Assembly: GCA_964442745.1 (NCBI GenBank)
Contig: CAYUAI010000045.1
Span: 1 to 31,859 of the forward strand
DNA from: CAYUAI01 sp964442745
Lineage (GTDB): Bacteria > Pseudomonadota > Gammaproteobacteria > S012-40
Length of the DNA stretch: 31,859 bases
Reading direction: 5' to 3'
Shown: one piece after another, positions 8,440 through 16,653 of the stretch
How positions within the stretch are numbered: position 1 is the stretch's first letter
Layout of the letters: the number at the start of each line of letters is the position of its first letter
Position numbers and translations under genes: made by a program
Notes under the pieces: generated by a model
What the model saw: only the letters and a program-made list of their open reading frames with translations
What the model was told of the DNA's origin: nothing
Databases searched by the model: none

Positions 8440-8994
8440 ATTCTTACAAGTAAAAAAATGTTTAAAATACACCTGCTAATAAATTCAGACTGTTATGTGT
8501 TTTTTCATTGATAAGCACGAGTATAACAAAATTAAATTGAATTCTAGATGAATTTTAAAATGAAAAATGTCGCTTAATGACAATAGAATGTCAGGTGGAA
8601 AATGGCCGTGTGATAAGGTTTTAAGTTGGCGCAAGATTTTTTTTGATGACCGACAAGAAAGTTGTCTCGGACAGTCGGTGTTTTAGGCGTGGGGGAGCAG
8701 GATGCGGAAGCTTGTAAACAAAGTGTCTTGACTGTTAGGGGCTGCTTGATTCTTCTTGCTCATTCGTTTTGATCTGTGCATTCGTCCTATTTCGTTAGCA
8801 AATGGCAGCTTGGCCAGAATAGGCACTATTTCAATGTATCTGGTCTCGGTGAGTCACTGCGATTGTATTTTGGTTAGCATGGATTTGGGTGAATATTCGC
8901 CGCATGCGCTATGCGATAGTTTGGGGAGGTAAATATCTTTGTTGACCAAAAGCCTTTATAATTACCAACTGATCCATGATAAACTCATTCGACT
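8440..8994. other. intergenic stretch before lgt, no gene recognised
   Basis: No open frame here has a recognisable family. A short plus-strand piece at about 8870-8944 reads like the tail of a small membrane protein (IVFWLAWIWVNIRRMR) but has a stop close upstream and no start. A perfect TATAAT at 8957-8962 lies 33 bases before lgt; a convincing -35 at the proper distance is missing (TTGACC at 8942 is too close). Confidence 0.4.
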
Positions 8995-9798
8995 ATGCTG
9001 ACATATCCAGAAATTAATCCTGTTTTGCTCGATTTAGGTCCAGTGAAAGTCCACTGGTACGGTGTGATGTATCTCATTGCGTTTTCTATTGCGTGGGGCT
9101 TGGGGATTTTGCGTGCCAAACAAGCACATCGTGGGTGGAATAAAGACCAAGTGGGGGATTTGATCTTTTTTGGTGCCCTGGGTGTGGTTTTGGGTGGTCG
9201 CATTGGTTATATGTTGTTCTATAATTTTTCTTCCTTGCTGGACGATCCGTTGAGCCTATTTAAAGTGTGGCAAGGAGGCATGTCTTTTCATGGTGGTTTA
9301 TTAGGCGTTACCATTGCCTTGTGGTTTTTTGCTCGCCGACACCAAAAGACTTTTTTTCAGGTGGCGGATTTTGTCGCACCTTTGGTGCCGCTGGGGTATG
9401 CTGCCGGTCGTATTGGTAATTTTATCAATGGCGAATTATGGGGGCGGGTGACCGACGTGCCATGGGGTATGGTGTTTCCCCAGGCGGGTGAATTGCCTCG
9501 CCATGCATCGATGCTTTATCAGGCCTTTTTAGAAGGCATTGCGATATTTGTTATCTTGTGGTTTTATTCGAATAAACCACGTCCCCCGATGGCTGTATCG
9601 GCGTTGTTTCTTATTTGCTTTGGTGTCTTCCGGTTTTTTAATGAGTTTTTCCGAGAGCCCGATGCACACCTGGGATTTATCGCGTTTGGTTGGTTGACCA
9701 TGGGTCAGTTGTTATCTGTGCCGTTGATCGTTGCTGGGGGATTATTGTTTTGGTGGGTACATAAAAAAGAGGCGCTTGCATCCGGAGTGAAGCCATAA
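8995..9798 (+). CDS. lgt: prolipoprotein diacylglyceryl transferase
   Basis: 267 aa, with about seven membrane segments in the inner membrane. It transfers diacylglycerol from phosphatidylglycerol to the lipobox cysteine of prolipoproteins, the first step of lipoprotein maturation. The Lgt signature GRIGNFINGELWGR occupies residues 138-151, with R139 corresponding to the essential arginine. HWYG is at 20-23, and H99 lies in MSFHGG. Length and motif spacing agree with the family. Its stop is four bases before the thyA start, the lgt-thyA arrangement known from other gammaproteobacteria, so the two are almost certainly co-transcribed. Confidence 0.95.
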   Translation: MLTYPEINPVLLDLGPVKVHWYGVMYLIAFSIAWGLGILRAKQAHRGWNKDQVGDLIFFGALGVVLGGRIGYMLFYNFSSLLDDPLSLFKVWQGGMSFHGGLLGVTIALWFFARRHQKTFFQVADFVAPLVPLGYAAGRIGNFINGELWGRVTDVPWGMVFPQAGELPRHASMLYQAFLEGIAIFVILWFYSNKPRPPMAVSALFLICFGVFRFFNEFFREPDAHLGFIAFGWLTMGQLLSVPLIVAGGLLFWWVHKKEALASGVKP

Positions 9799-9801
9799 AT
9801 T

Positions 9802-10596
9802 ATGCAGCAATACCTTACGCTATTAAAACATATTCGTGAACATGGTATCGAAAAGTCCGATCGCACAGGGGTGGGTACTTGTAGTGTGTTTGGTTATCAA
9901 ATGCGGTTTGATTTAAATGTTGGATTTCCGTTAGTCACTACTAAAAAATTGCATGTGCGTTCGATTATTCATGAACTGTTATGGTTTTTGAAAGGATCAG
10001 GCAACATTGGCTATTTAAAAAAATATGGGGTTTCCATTTGGGATGAATGGGCCAACGAACAGGGTGATCTTGGGCCGGTGTATCCTGTGCAATGGAATGC
10101 TTGGCCGAGCCGCGATGGTGGTACGATTAATCAAATTGAACGGGTGGTCGAACAAATTAAACAAAATCCTCATAGTCGGCGTCATATTGTGACGGCTTGG
10201 AATCCGGCGGATGTGGAAGAGATGGCGCTACCACCTTGTCATGCCTTGTTTCAATTTTATGTCGGAAAAAATAAACTCAGTTGCCAATTGTATCAACGCA
10301 GTGCCGATGCCTTTTTAGGCGTGCCATTTAATATTGCCTCGTATGCTTTGTTCACTCATATGGTTGCCCAGCAATGTGATTTAGGCGTAGGAGAATTTAT
10401 CTGGACCGGTGGCGATACCCATTTATATTCCAACCATATGGAACAAAGTTATTTGCAGCTTTCTCGTCATCCCTTGCCTTTACCTCGCTTGCAAATCAAA
10501 AAACGACCGGCGTCTATTTTTGATTATGCATTTGATGACTTTGAAATCATTAATTATCAGTCGTATCCACACATTTCTGCACAGGTAGCGGTATGA
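9802..10596 (+). CDS. thyA: thymidylate synthase
   Basis: 264 aa, the standard bacterial length. It makes dTMP from dUMP with methylene-tetrahydrofolate in the cytoplasm. The catalytic cysteine is C146 in LPPCHALFQF. The N-terminal phosphate-binding arginine lies in KSDRTGVGT (residues 19-27), and QRSADAFLGVPFNIASYA and GDTHLYSNH are family blocks. The segment GPVYPVQWNAW (91-101) is a mild variant of the usual GPVYGxQWRxW, without the arginine. It follows lgt by three bases and probably depends on its promoter. It converges on the exonuclease gene. Confidence 0.96.
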   Translation: MQQYLTLLKHIREHGIEKSDRTGVGTCSVFGYQMRFDLNVGFPLVTTKKLHVRSIIHELLWFLKGSGNIGYLKKYGVSIWDEWANEQGDLGPVYPVQWNAWPSRDGGTINQIERVVEQIKQNPHSRRHIVTAWNPADVEEMALPPCHALFQFYVGKNKLSCQLYQRSADAFLGVPFNIASYALFTHMVAQQCDLGVGEFIWTGGDTHLYSNHMEQSYLQLSRHPLPLPRLQIKKRPASIFDYAFDDFEIINYQSYPHISAQVAV

Positions 10597-10636
10597 TGTG
10601 CTGAGTTGTGTTCCGCTGTCGATGGCCGTTGACAGC

Positions 10637-11158
10637 CTAATCTGAGGAGCATTGGGTCTGATGAAGTGTTCTAGCATAAGTTTCTTGGATGACCTTGGCG
10701 TCGCTACTGGCACGATGGCGGGGAAAATGGGAGTTTTTTAAAATATTGGCTTTGGTATCGTGCCAAATGTTCATTTGAGATTCAGAAAGAATCATTTCTA
10801 AGGCACTCATGGTAAATTTCTGAGGGATACTAGCCGCATGAAAAAGCGTAATAAGCCAGGGTTTATCAACCACCCAGCCATCGGAATATATAGTTTTACC
10901 GGCAAGTAGTGCATTTAATTCGTTCGCGACAGCAAAGACATTATTGCCATGTTTTTCTAATGTATCGCGGCTCAGCTGGTGCATCATTTGGGCGTCGTGA
11001 TCCCAGTGAGTCCATTGCGGTTGTGGCTTGATTAAACTGCAATAGCTTTTGCCAGATGACAAGACAATACCGATTTCTATGGGATAGCTAAATGCTCCAA
11101 AACCAGAAGCTTCTATGTCAATGATATTTGGGTAAAGTCGGGGTTTTGTTTTTTTCAT
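10637..11158 (-). CDS. DEDDh-type 3'-5' exonuclease-like protein
   Basis: 173 aa. The three exonuclease motifs are visible: Exo I IIDIEASGFG (residues 12-21, D-x-E), Exo II around YSDGWVVDKPWL (about 92-103), and Exo III HRASSDAKVI (about 148-157, histidine plus aspartate). This is the DEDDh nuclease fold of the DnaQ superfamily, using two metal ions to remove nucleotides from 3' ends. It is short and lacks extra domains, so it is not the replicative epsilon subunit. DNA or RNA substrate is unknown. A 55-codon open frame lies 36 bases upstream on the same strand. Confidence 0.75.
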   Translation of the reverse strand: MKKTKPRLYPNIIDIEASGFGAFSYPIEIGIVLSSGKSYCSLIKPQPQWTHWDHDAQMMHQLSRDTLEKHGNNVFAVANELNALLAGKTIYSDGWVVDKPWLITLFHAASIPQKFTMSALEMILSESQMNIWHDTKANILKNSHFPRHRASSDAKVIQETYARTLHQTQCSSD

Positions 11159-11194
11159 GTTGATGATTATTTGTTATTATAAGCGAATGCATTG

Positions 11195-11362
11195 CTAGCG
11201 TTTGTTTTTGCGCTGAATGTGGCTTGTTTTGGCGTTCATATAACCAGGCCACATCCAGAATAGCCGAGAAGATGCAGGAAAAAGGTTAATTAATTGTTTT
11301 TCTTTTAATTTTGTAGCTGCATTTTGTTGACTACGAATTAAATACTCAAATTCCAGACCCAA
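11195..11362 (-). CDS. short unknown ORF upstream of the exonuclease
   Basis: A 55-codon minus-strand frame from TTG (11360-11362) to TAG (11195-11197). The translation has plausible protein composition, with a lysine-rich helix followed by FPASSRLFWMWPGYMNA. It ends 36 bases before the exonuclease start, so the two could be one transcript. There is no ATG and no clear ribosome site, and a stop lies two codons-plus upstream. It may be a real small protein or the tail of a truncated gene; I do not recognise it. Confidence 0.25.
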   Translation of the reverse strand: MGLEFEYLIRSQQNAATKLKEKQLINLFPASSRLFWMWPGYMNAKTSHIQRKNKR

Positions 11363-11374
11363 TGTTTCGATAAT

Positions 11375-11906
11375 TTGTCAAAAATTGATCAAAAAAACAA
11401 CCAAAAAACCGTGGCTGAATTCGTCACGATGGCCTCCCATCCGCCCGTGGTGCGATTGGATGATTTGCTTGCTGAACGTCCACATTGGATTAGTGATAGT
11501 TATTTTGTGACGGCAGAAACCAAAAGTTATTTAAGCTCGATGACTTCTGCGCTTAATCAAAGCTCGGGCTGTGGTATTTTTTTCGATTGGCCAATACGGC
11601 TCAGGTAAATCCCATTTTCTTGCCTGTCTCACCCAGCAAATACGCGACCATCCATTGGCTCAGTGCGATTAAAGGTCATCGCCTTATCAATTATAAATTA
11701 TAGCGCCAATCATCGCCTAGAGGATATTGTACTCGATGCCTTGGGATTTTACCGGCGCGCGCGATGCGTGGCAGGCTTTATCGTTGGATGATAAGGAGAC
11801 AAGCGGCCTTTAAACGAATGGTGATCCGAGCTTTATTCAGATCGGGTCTTACAACGGCACTACGTTGGCTTTTATTGAAACCTTCATTCATATTCACAAA
11901 CCTTGA
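11375..11906 (+). pseudogene. broken P-loop ATPase, DUF6079/BrxC-PglY-like
   Basis: From TTG at 11375 the frame reads VVRLDDLLAERPHWISDSYF and VTAETKSYLSSM, then must shift at about 11580 to give GQYGSGKSHFLACLTQQIR, a textbook Walker A loop. A stop follows; another frame continues VIALSIINYSANHRLEDIV (about 11675-11735) and a further shift gives ARDAWQALSLDDK. At least three frame changes and stops, and loss of everything past the first few hundred residues of a normally very large protein, mark it as dead. BrxC/PglY ATPases act in BREX-type phage defence; the family link is a judgement from the N-terminal block and P-loop spacing. Confidence 0.55.
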
Positions 11907-12166
11907 TAGGGTTGTTTCATCTCTTTTTTGCCAGCTTTACGAGCGGAGATAATTTTTAGGATATTTTTCTCTCGATAAGCGTAAACGACATAAAGAATGT
12001 TTAAATATGAACCTATGCCCAACGTAATAAAACGTTATTCATCATGAACTTCATGGTCAATCGTTAAAGCATTTTCATCTTCTAATGCGATTACCGCATC
12101 AGCAAAATCAACCTTATGCTTTTTTAGATTCTTTGCGGCTTTTTCTGGGTCTCATTCGTATTTCAT
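11894..12166 (-). pseudogene. brnT: BrnT-type toxin with two in-frame stops
   Basis: The minus strand from ATG (12164-12166) gives 90 codons of the BrnT/DUF497 RNase toxin fold: MKYE*DPEKAAKNLKKHKV, then a central acidic part, FITLGIGSYLNILYVVYAYR and the hallmark IISARKAGKKE near the end. Stops interrupt it at 12152-12154 (TGA where the family has tryptophan) and 12035-12037 (TAA). Both are single transitions away from sense codons, and the frame is otherwise intact. Length equals that of working BrnT. No BrnA antitoxin is seen downstream. Its 3' end runs into the wrecked ATPase. Confidence 0.75.
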
Positions 12167-12231
12167 TATGCTATTGTATGTACAAATGGTGCGCTTATCA
12201 ATTTTTGTGATTTTTCTTCATAAGAATCGAA

Positions 12232-12259
12232 ATTCACAAATTGTGTCTAATTTGTGAAT
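12232..12259. repeat. 28-base perfect palindrome upstream of the PEP-CTERM gene
   Basis: ATTCACAAATT (12232-12242) and AATTTGTGAAT (12249-12259) are exact inverted copies around six bases. It lies 87 bases before the PEP-CTERM start and 66 bases behind the dead toxin start. There is no T run of terminator type. It may be an operator for either flanking gene; function is inference. Confidence 0.5.
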
Positions 12260-12346
12260 CTTTTGTGATAACTCGTTCATGGTAATAAGTTAGGCTACTC
12301 AACTGGGAAAATAATCAACGTAAAAAAATAAAGAGGAATACCTAAT

Positions 12347-13213
12347 ATGTTTGCCTTTATCCAAGCACATAAAATAAAAACTGTTTTTATCGGTAGCTTG
12401 TTAAGTTTATGCATTACGTCGTCTATAAGCGCTGTGGAATTAAAAGTGTCAGTTGAAAATCTATCTTCTACCGATGGGTTATATTTAACGCCAGTGTGGG
12501 TTGGTTTCCATAATGGCGCATTTGACTTATATGATTACGGTAGTGCAGCCTCTGCAGGCCTAGAGCGTATTGCAGAAGATGGTGATCCATCTGTATTGCG
12601 GAGTGAGTTTATGGCAGCGGCTCCTGCTGGTTCTGATGGCGTGATTTTTGGTCCTGCAGGGTTTGCTGGTGCGCCAATCATTGATCCAGGTGAAGTGACA
12701 TCGGCTATTTTTAATGTTGATGGTTCTGTAAATAAATATTTCTCCTATGCCTCAATGGTGGTTCCGTCTAATGATGCGTTCATTGGTAACGAAAATGCAT
12801 TCGGAGTTAAACTGTTTAATGCTGCTGGGGATTTTACAGGTCCTATTGATATCCTCGTGCTCGGCCTTAATGTGAATGATGTTGGTACAGAAGTTAATAA
12901 CGAAATTGATGCTGCTTTTCTCAATCAGGCAACGCCGAATACAGGTGTTTTTGAAGGTGGTTTCGTACAACAGCATGCTGGATTTTATGATTCATTTTCC
13001 GGTCCAGGTGGTATACCGCTGATTCTTGGCGGAACCAATGGTGCAGGCATATTTTTTGATCCAATGGTCTCTGATTTTACAAGGGATGGCTTTCAATTGG
13101 CACGGATTAGCATTTCACAAGTGCCTGAACCATCCTCTATTGCTCTTTTTGCATTAGGCTTGTTGGGTTTGCGAGGAATTAAAAAAATTCGAAAAAATGG
13201 TGTAAGAACTTAA
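12347..13213 (+). CDS. spondin-domain PEP-CTERM secreted protein
   Basis: 288 aa. A signal peptide covers about residues 1-29 (basic start, hydrophobic core, SISA before the mature end). The body matches the spondin N-terminal-type domain of bacterial secreted proteins: ENLSSTDGLYLTPVWVGFHN, FDLYDYG, GLERIAEDG and YFSYASMVVPSNDAFIGN. The C-terminus is a full PEP-CTERM signal: VPEP at 259-262, a hydrophobic segment to about 277, then a basic tail KKIRKNG. Such proteins are processed by an exosortase and sent to the surface or exopolysaccharide. No exosortase gene lies in the window. AGAGGA nine bases before ATG supports this start. Confidence 0.85.
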   Translation: MFAFIQAHKIKTVFIGSLLSLCITSSISAVELKVSVENLSSTDGLYLTPVWVGFHNGAFDLYDYGSAASAGLERIAEDGDPSVLRSEFMAAAPAGSDGVIFGPAGFAGAPIIDPGEVTSAIFNVDGSVNKYFSYASMVVPSNDAFIGNENAFGVKLFNAAGDFTGPIDILVLGLNVNDVGTEVNNEIDAAFLNQATPNTGVFEGGFVQQHAGFYDSFSGPGGIPLILGGTNGAGIFFDPMVSDFTRDGFQLARISISQVPEPSSIALFALGLLGLRGIKKIRKNGVRT

Positions 13214-13581
13214 CCAAATAAAACCATTTTAATTTAATAGTTAAGCGTCATGTTGACTGTTTAGTTTTATGATTTGTTGGATATGTGACAATCAATGCCA
13301 TTCAAATATGACGCTTGACCTCTAAGTTTTGTGGCTGATATTTACCCAATTCCTCAATTTACTGAGGAGTTACCCTGTCTTCCTGTAAACCATTAAAAAG
13401 CAAGGTTTATCTCGGCAATCACCCAAGCCTTTTTCTCTTGATCAAGAAATGCACACCAACCCTCCGCACGAGTATTAACGTAAAAAAGAAACTTCTCTGC
13501 AATTGTTACCCAACTTAAGTTTTAGAATTTAGGCGCTAACTAAGGTAAAATAGAGCTTTAAAAATCTGCTTAGGAATTCAA
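13214..13581. other. intergenic stretch with an inverted repeat and a coding-like scrap
   Basis: AAGCGTCAT (13243-13251) is repeated inverted as ATGACGCTT (13308-13316), after the PEP-CTERM gene. On the minus strand 13393-13521 is a 42-codon open piece reading FLFYVNTRAEGWCAFLDQEK and on to a stop. It looks protein-derived but has no start and a stop directly upstream, so it is probably a remnant; family unknown. TAAAAT at 13546-13551 is a possible -10 for the isocitrate dehydrogenase gene. Confidence 0.35.
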
Positions 13582-15807
13582 ATGACAGATAAGTCTAAAA
13601 TTATCTATACACTAACGGATGAAGCACCGGCTTTAGCGACCTATTCATTCCTGCCGATTATTAAGGCGTTTGCCAGTGCGGCTAGTGTCGCCGTTGAAAC
13701 CCGCGATATCTCCTTATCGGGACGGATTATTGCCAACTTTCCAGACGACCTCAATGCTGAGCAGCATCTTGCCAATGCCCTATCTGAGCTGGGTGAGCTG
13801 GCTAAAACACCTGAAGCAAATATGATAAAACTGCCTAATATTAGCGCTTCTGTTCCGCAATTGATGGCGGCGATTGCGGAATTGCAGGCGCATGGCTATT
13901 CGGTACCGAACTATCCGGCAGCGCCGAAGAATGATCAAGAAAAAGCAATCAAAGCAACGTACTCCAAAGTGCTGGGAAGCGCGGTCAATCCGGTATTGCG
14001 TGAAGGTAACTCTGATCGTCGTGCCCCTGTTTCGGTTAAAAAGTATGCTAAAACACACCCGCATGCGATGGGGGCCTGGTCTGCAGATTCCAAGTCGCAG
14101 GTCGTACATATGTCAAATGGCGATTTTTACGGTTCTGAAAAATCCATGACAATGACTTCTGCGACAGAATTTAAAATAGAATTTATCGACACAGACGGGT
14201 CAATTACCTCATTGAAATCCTTGGCGCCCCTGCTGGTAGGCGAGGTGATTGATACCGCCGTCATGAGTCAAAACGCGCTGCGTGCTTTTCTGGCTGAAAC
14301 CATTGCCGAAGCTAAAACGCAGGGTGTTTTATTCTCGTTGCACTTGAAGGCGACAATGATGAAAGTGTCTGATCCGATTATTTTTGGTACAGCCGTCACT
14401 GTTTTTTTCAAAGAGGTATTTGATCAATATGCTGATACCTTTGCTGAGCTAGGTGTCAACCCTAATAACGGTCTGGGTGATGTTTATAGTAAGATTAAGT
14501 CGTTACCGGCAGAGCAACAAGCCTTGATTGAAGCTGACTTAGCGGCGGTGGTGGCATCGAAAGCCGCCATCGCCATGGTGAATTCTGACAAAGGCATTAC
14601 CAATTTGCACGTGCCAAGCGATGTCATCGTTGATGCATCAATGCCAGCAATGATTCGTAGTTCGGGTCAAATGTGGAACAAAGAGGGTAAGCAACAAGAT
14701 ACGATGGCGGTTATCCCTGATCGTTGTTACGCCAGTGTCTATCAAGAAACGATAAAATTCTGTAAAGAGAATGGGGCTTTTGATCCCACCACGATGGGGA
14801 CGGTAGCTAACGTGGGTCTCATGGCTCAAAAAGCAGAAGAATACGGCTCTCATGATAAAACTTTCCAGATGACGGGCAACGGAACCGTTCGTGTGGTCGC
14901 GAGCGATGGCCGTGTGCTGATGGAACAAGCGGTACGACAGGGTGACATCTTCCGTATGTGCCAGGTAAAAGACACGGCAATACAAGATTGGGTAAAACTT
15001 GCTGTTACTCGCGCGCGGGCATCTAAAATGCCTGCTATTTTCTGGCTCGACGAAAATCGTGCGCACGATGTAGCGATAATTAAGAAGGTTAATACGTATT
15101 TAAAAGCGCAGGATACGACGGATCTGGAACTACACATCATGGCGCCTGTTGAGGCGATGCGCTTTAGTTTGCGTCGTATCAAAGACGGTAAAGATGTTAT
15201 TTCTGTGACGGGTAATGTGCTGCGGGATTATCTGACAGATTTATTTCCCATCCTAGAGCTTGGGACCTCATCGAAAATGTTGTCTATCGTTCCACTGATG
15301 AATGGCGGTGGCTTATTTGAGACCGGTGCCGGCGGCTCCGCACCTAAATTAGCACAGCAATTATTGGAAGAAAACCATTTGCGCTGGGATTCGCTCGGCG
15401 AGTTTCTCGCGCTGGCGGCATCACTTGAGCATTTAGCCGTCACATTTGAAAATTCTCAAGCGCAACTGTTAGCCGATACACTGGATGAGGCAACGGGTCG
15501 CTATTTAGATTACAACAAGTCACCGAAAGCGAAAGTGGGTGAGTTAGACATTCGTGGTAGCCATTTTTACCTCACGATGTATTGGGCACAAGCCTTAGCA
15601 ACACAAACGATTGATACCAATCTTCAATCTCGCTTTAAGCCATTCGCTGAAATTTTGATCGCAAATGAAACAAAGATTATCGCTGAAATGATCGACGTGC
15701 AAGGGCAAGTCATTCAGCTTGGCGGTTACTACCAGCCCGACCCTGAGGTAACCGCAAGAGTTATGCGCCCCAGCGAGAGATTTAATGAAGCGCTAGCGGC
15801 GATATGA
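13582..15807 (+). CDS. icd: isocitrate dehydrogenase, NADP-dependent, monomeric type
   Basis: 741 aa, the full length of the ~80 kDa monomeric IDH family, unrelated in size to the dimeric ~420-aa enzyme. It converts isocitrate to 2-oxoglutarate and CO2 with NADPH formation in the TCA cycle. SAVNPVLREGNSDRR (residues 133-147) carries the serine, asparagine and arginines that bind isocitrate in this family. SDKGITNLHVPSDVIVDASM (about 334-353) carries metal-binding aspartate. Y420-like tyrosines and the NADPH-binding C-terminal half are also present. A TAGGA ribosome site precedes the ATG. It stands alone as a transcript. Confidence 0.95.
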   Translation: MTDKSKIIYTLTDEAPALATYSFLPIIKAFASAASVAVETRDISLSGRIIANFPDDLNAEQHLANALSELGELAKTPEANMIKLPNISASVPQLMAAIAELQAHGYSVPNYPAAPKNDQEKAIKATYSKVLGSAVNPVLREGNSDRRAPVSVKKYAKTHPHAMGAWSADSKSQVVHMSNGDFYGSEKSMTMTSATEFKIEFIDTDGSITSLKSLAPLLVGEVIDTAVMSQNALRAFLAETIAEAKTQGVLFSLHLKATMMKVSDPIIFGTAVTVFFKEVFDQYADTFAELGVNPNNGLGDVYSKIKSLPAEQQALIEADLAAVVASKAAIAMVNSDKGITNLHVPSDVIVDASMPAMIRSSGQMWNKEGKQQDTMAVIPDRCYASVYQETIKFCKENGAFDPTTMGTVANVGLMAQKAEEYGSHDKTFQMTGNGTVRVVASDGRVLMEQAVRQGDIFRMCQVKDTAIQDWVKLAVTRARASKMPAIFWLDENRAHDVAIIKKVNTYLKAQDTTDLELHIMAPVEAMRFSLRRIKDGKDVISVTGNVLRDYLTDLFPILELGTSSKMLSIVPLMNGGGLFETGAGGSAPKLAQQLLEENHLRWDSLGEFLALAASLEHLAVTFENSQAQLLADTLDEATGRYLDYNKSPKAKVGELDIRGSHFYLTMYWAQALATQTIDTNLQSRFKPFAEILIANETKIIAEMIDVQGQVIQLGGYYQPDPEVTARVMRPSERFNEALAAI

Positions 15808-15941
15808 TTCAACCGTTAGTTATATTGATGACTTCCATAGGGCGATTGCCCAGAGGGATAGCTTATCGTTGACCAAATTTTGTATATGTGTGATGACTAA
15901 TGAGTGACGCGGATGTGACGCTTCAAATAATGAGGAAAAAT

Positions 15942-16073
15942 ATGAGATTGGTAATGAAAGATATCGACCGGATAAAAAAAATTGAAATAATGAGCAAAAT
16001 TTTCGAGCTAGCCCAGCGGCGAGCTCGGATAGCACAACGACATTTTAGCGCCGGGGGTCTTTGTGGGAAATAA
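15942..16073 (+). CDS. 43-aa basic small protein, overlaps the DUF1456 gene
   Basis: ATG at 15942 has a strong ribosome site (GAGGAA at 15932-15937, good spacing). The product begins MRLVMKDIDRIKKIEIMSKI and continues with an arginine-rich helix (ELAQRRARIAQRHF) and a glycine turn. Its TAA at 16071-16073 lies inside the next gene, whose GTG start is at 16063, giving an 11-base overlap. That arrangement suggests translational coupling. It is too short for homology judgement by eye; I do not recognise it. It could be a leader peptide or a real small partner protein. Confidence 0.45.
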   Translation: MRLVMKDIDRIKKIEIMSKIFELAQRRARIAQRHFSAGGLCGK

Positions 16074-16542
16074 CGATGTATTGCGCCGTGTCCGCTATAT
16101 TTTTGATTTTAGCGACATAACAATCATTGCCATATTTGCTTTAGCAAGTTATCCCGTAACGCGGGGGCAGATCAGCGATTGGCTAAAAAAAGAGGTTGAT
16201 CCTGAATTTCAGGCATGTAGCGACACTCAGTTAGCCATTTTTCTCAATGGTTTGATTATTTATCGACGCGGCAAAAAAGAGGGGCCACCGCCCAAGCCAG
16301 AACCGCAGTTAAATAATAATATTATTTTACGGAAATTAAAAATCGCCCTCGACCTGAAATCTGACGATATCTTAGCGATAATGGACCAGGCGAGTGTACG
16401 TATCAGTAAGCACGAACTAAGTGCGCTTTTCCGTAAGTCAGATCATAAGCATTACCGTGAATGTAAAGATCAATTTTTACGTAATTTTCTGAAGGGTGTG
16501 CAGTTCAAATATCGTGATAATATTGGATTGAAGATAGAGTGA
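16063..16542 (+). CDS. yehS: DUF1456 family protein (YehS-like)
   Basis: 159 aa. DUF1456 proteins contain two copies of a short helical module. Here the first is NNDVLRRVRYIFDFSDITII with FLNGLIIYRRGKKEGPPP, and the second NNNIILRKLKIALDLKSDDI with HELSALFRK and FLRNFLKGVQFKYR. All are hallmark phrases of the family. The molecular role is not established. The protein is soluble with no signal peptide. The start is GTG, seven bases after a GGGGG tract, inside the upstream small ORF. An independent strong promoter for the cold-shock gene follows downstream. Confidence 0.85.
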   Translation: MGNNDVLRRVRYIFDFSDITIIAIFALASYPVTRGQISDWLKKEVDPEFQACSDTQLAIFLNGLIIYRRGKKEGPPPKPEPQLNNNIILRKLKIALDLKSDDILAIMDQASVRISKHELSALFRKSDHKHYRECKDQFLRNFLKGVQFKYRDNIGLKIE

Positions 16543-16619
16543 AAGCGGTTCTGGTTGAAAATTCGTCGCCGGCTTAACTTGGTCGAGATGTAGGGCATTA
16601 ATTAATGAGGAATAACTCG

Positions 16620-16647
16620 TTGACAATCAGACGAGGCTATGTATAAT
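16620..16647 (+). promoter_or_regulatory. near-consensus sigma-70 promoter for the cold-shock gene
   Basis: TTGACA at 16620-16625 and TATAAT at 16642-16647, both perfect hexamers, are separated by 16 bases. Transcription would start near 16654, about 157 bases before the cold-shock gene ATG. Confidence 0.8.
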
Positions 16648-16653
16648 TCGATT

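Noticed and set aside
12035..12154. Possible use of TGA as tryptophan, because the BrnT-like frame has TGA at a tryptophan position
   Set aside because: A TAA also interrupts the frame, and intact genes such as thyA and fabA end in TGA, so a standard code with a dead gene is simpler.
12260..12346. Sigma-54 promoter for the PEP-CTERM gene, as such genes can be sigma-54 controlled
   Set aside because: No GG-N10-GC pair with the proper -24/-12 context was found.
15820..16035. 71-codon minus-strand frame after icd
   Set aside because: It lies opposite the well-supported small ORF at 15942 and has no ribosome site or recognised motif.
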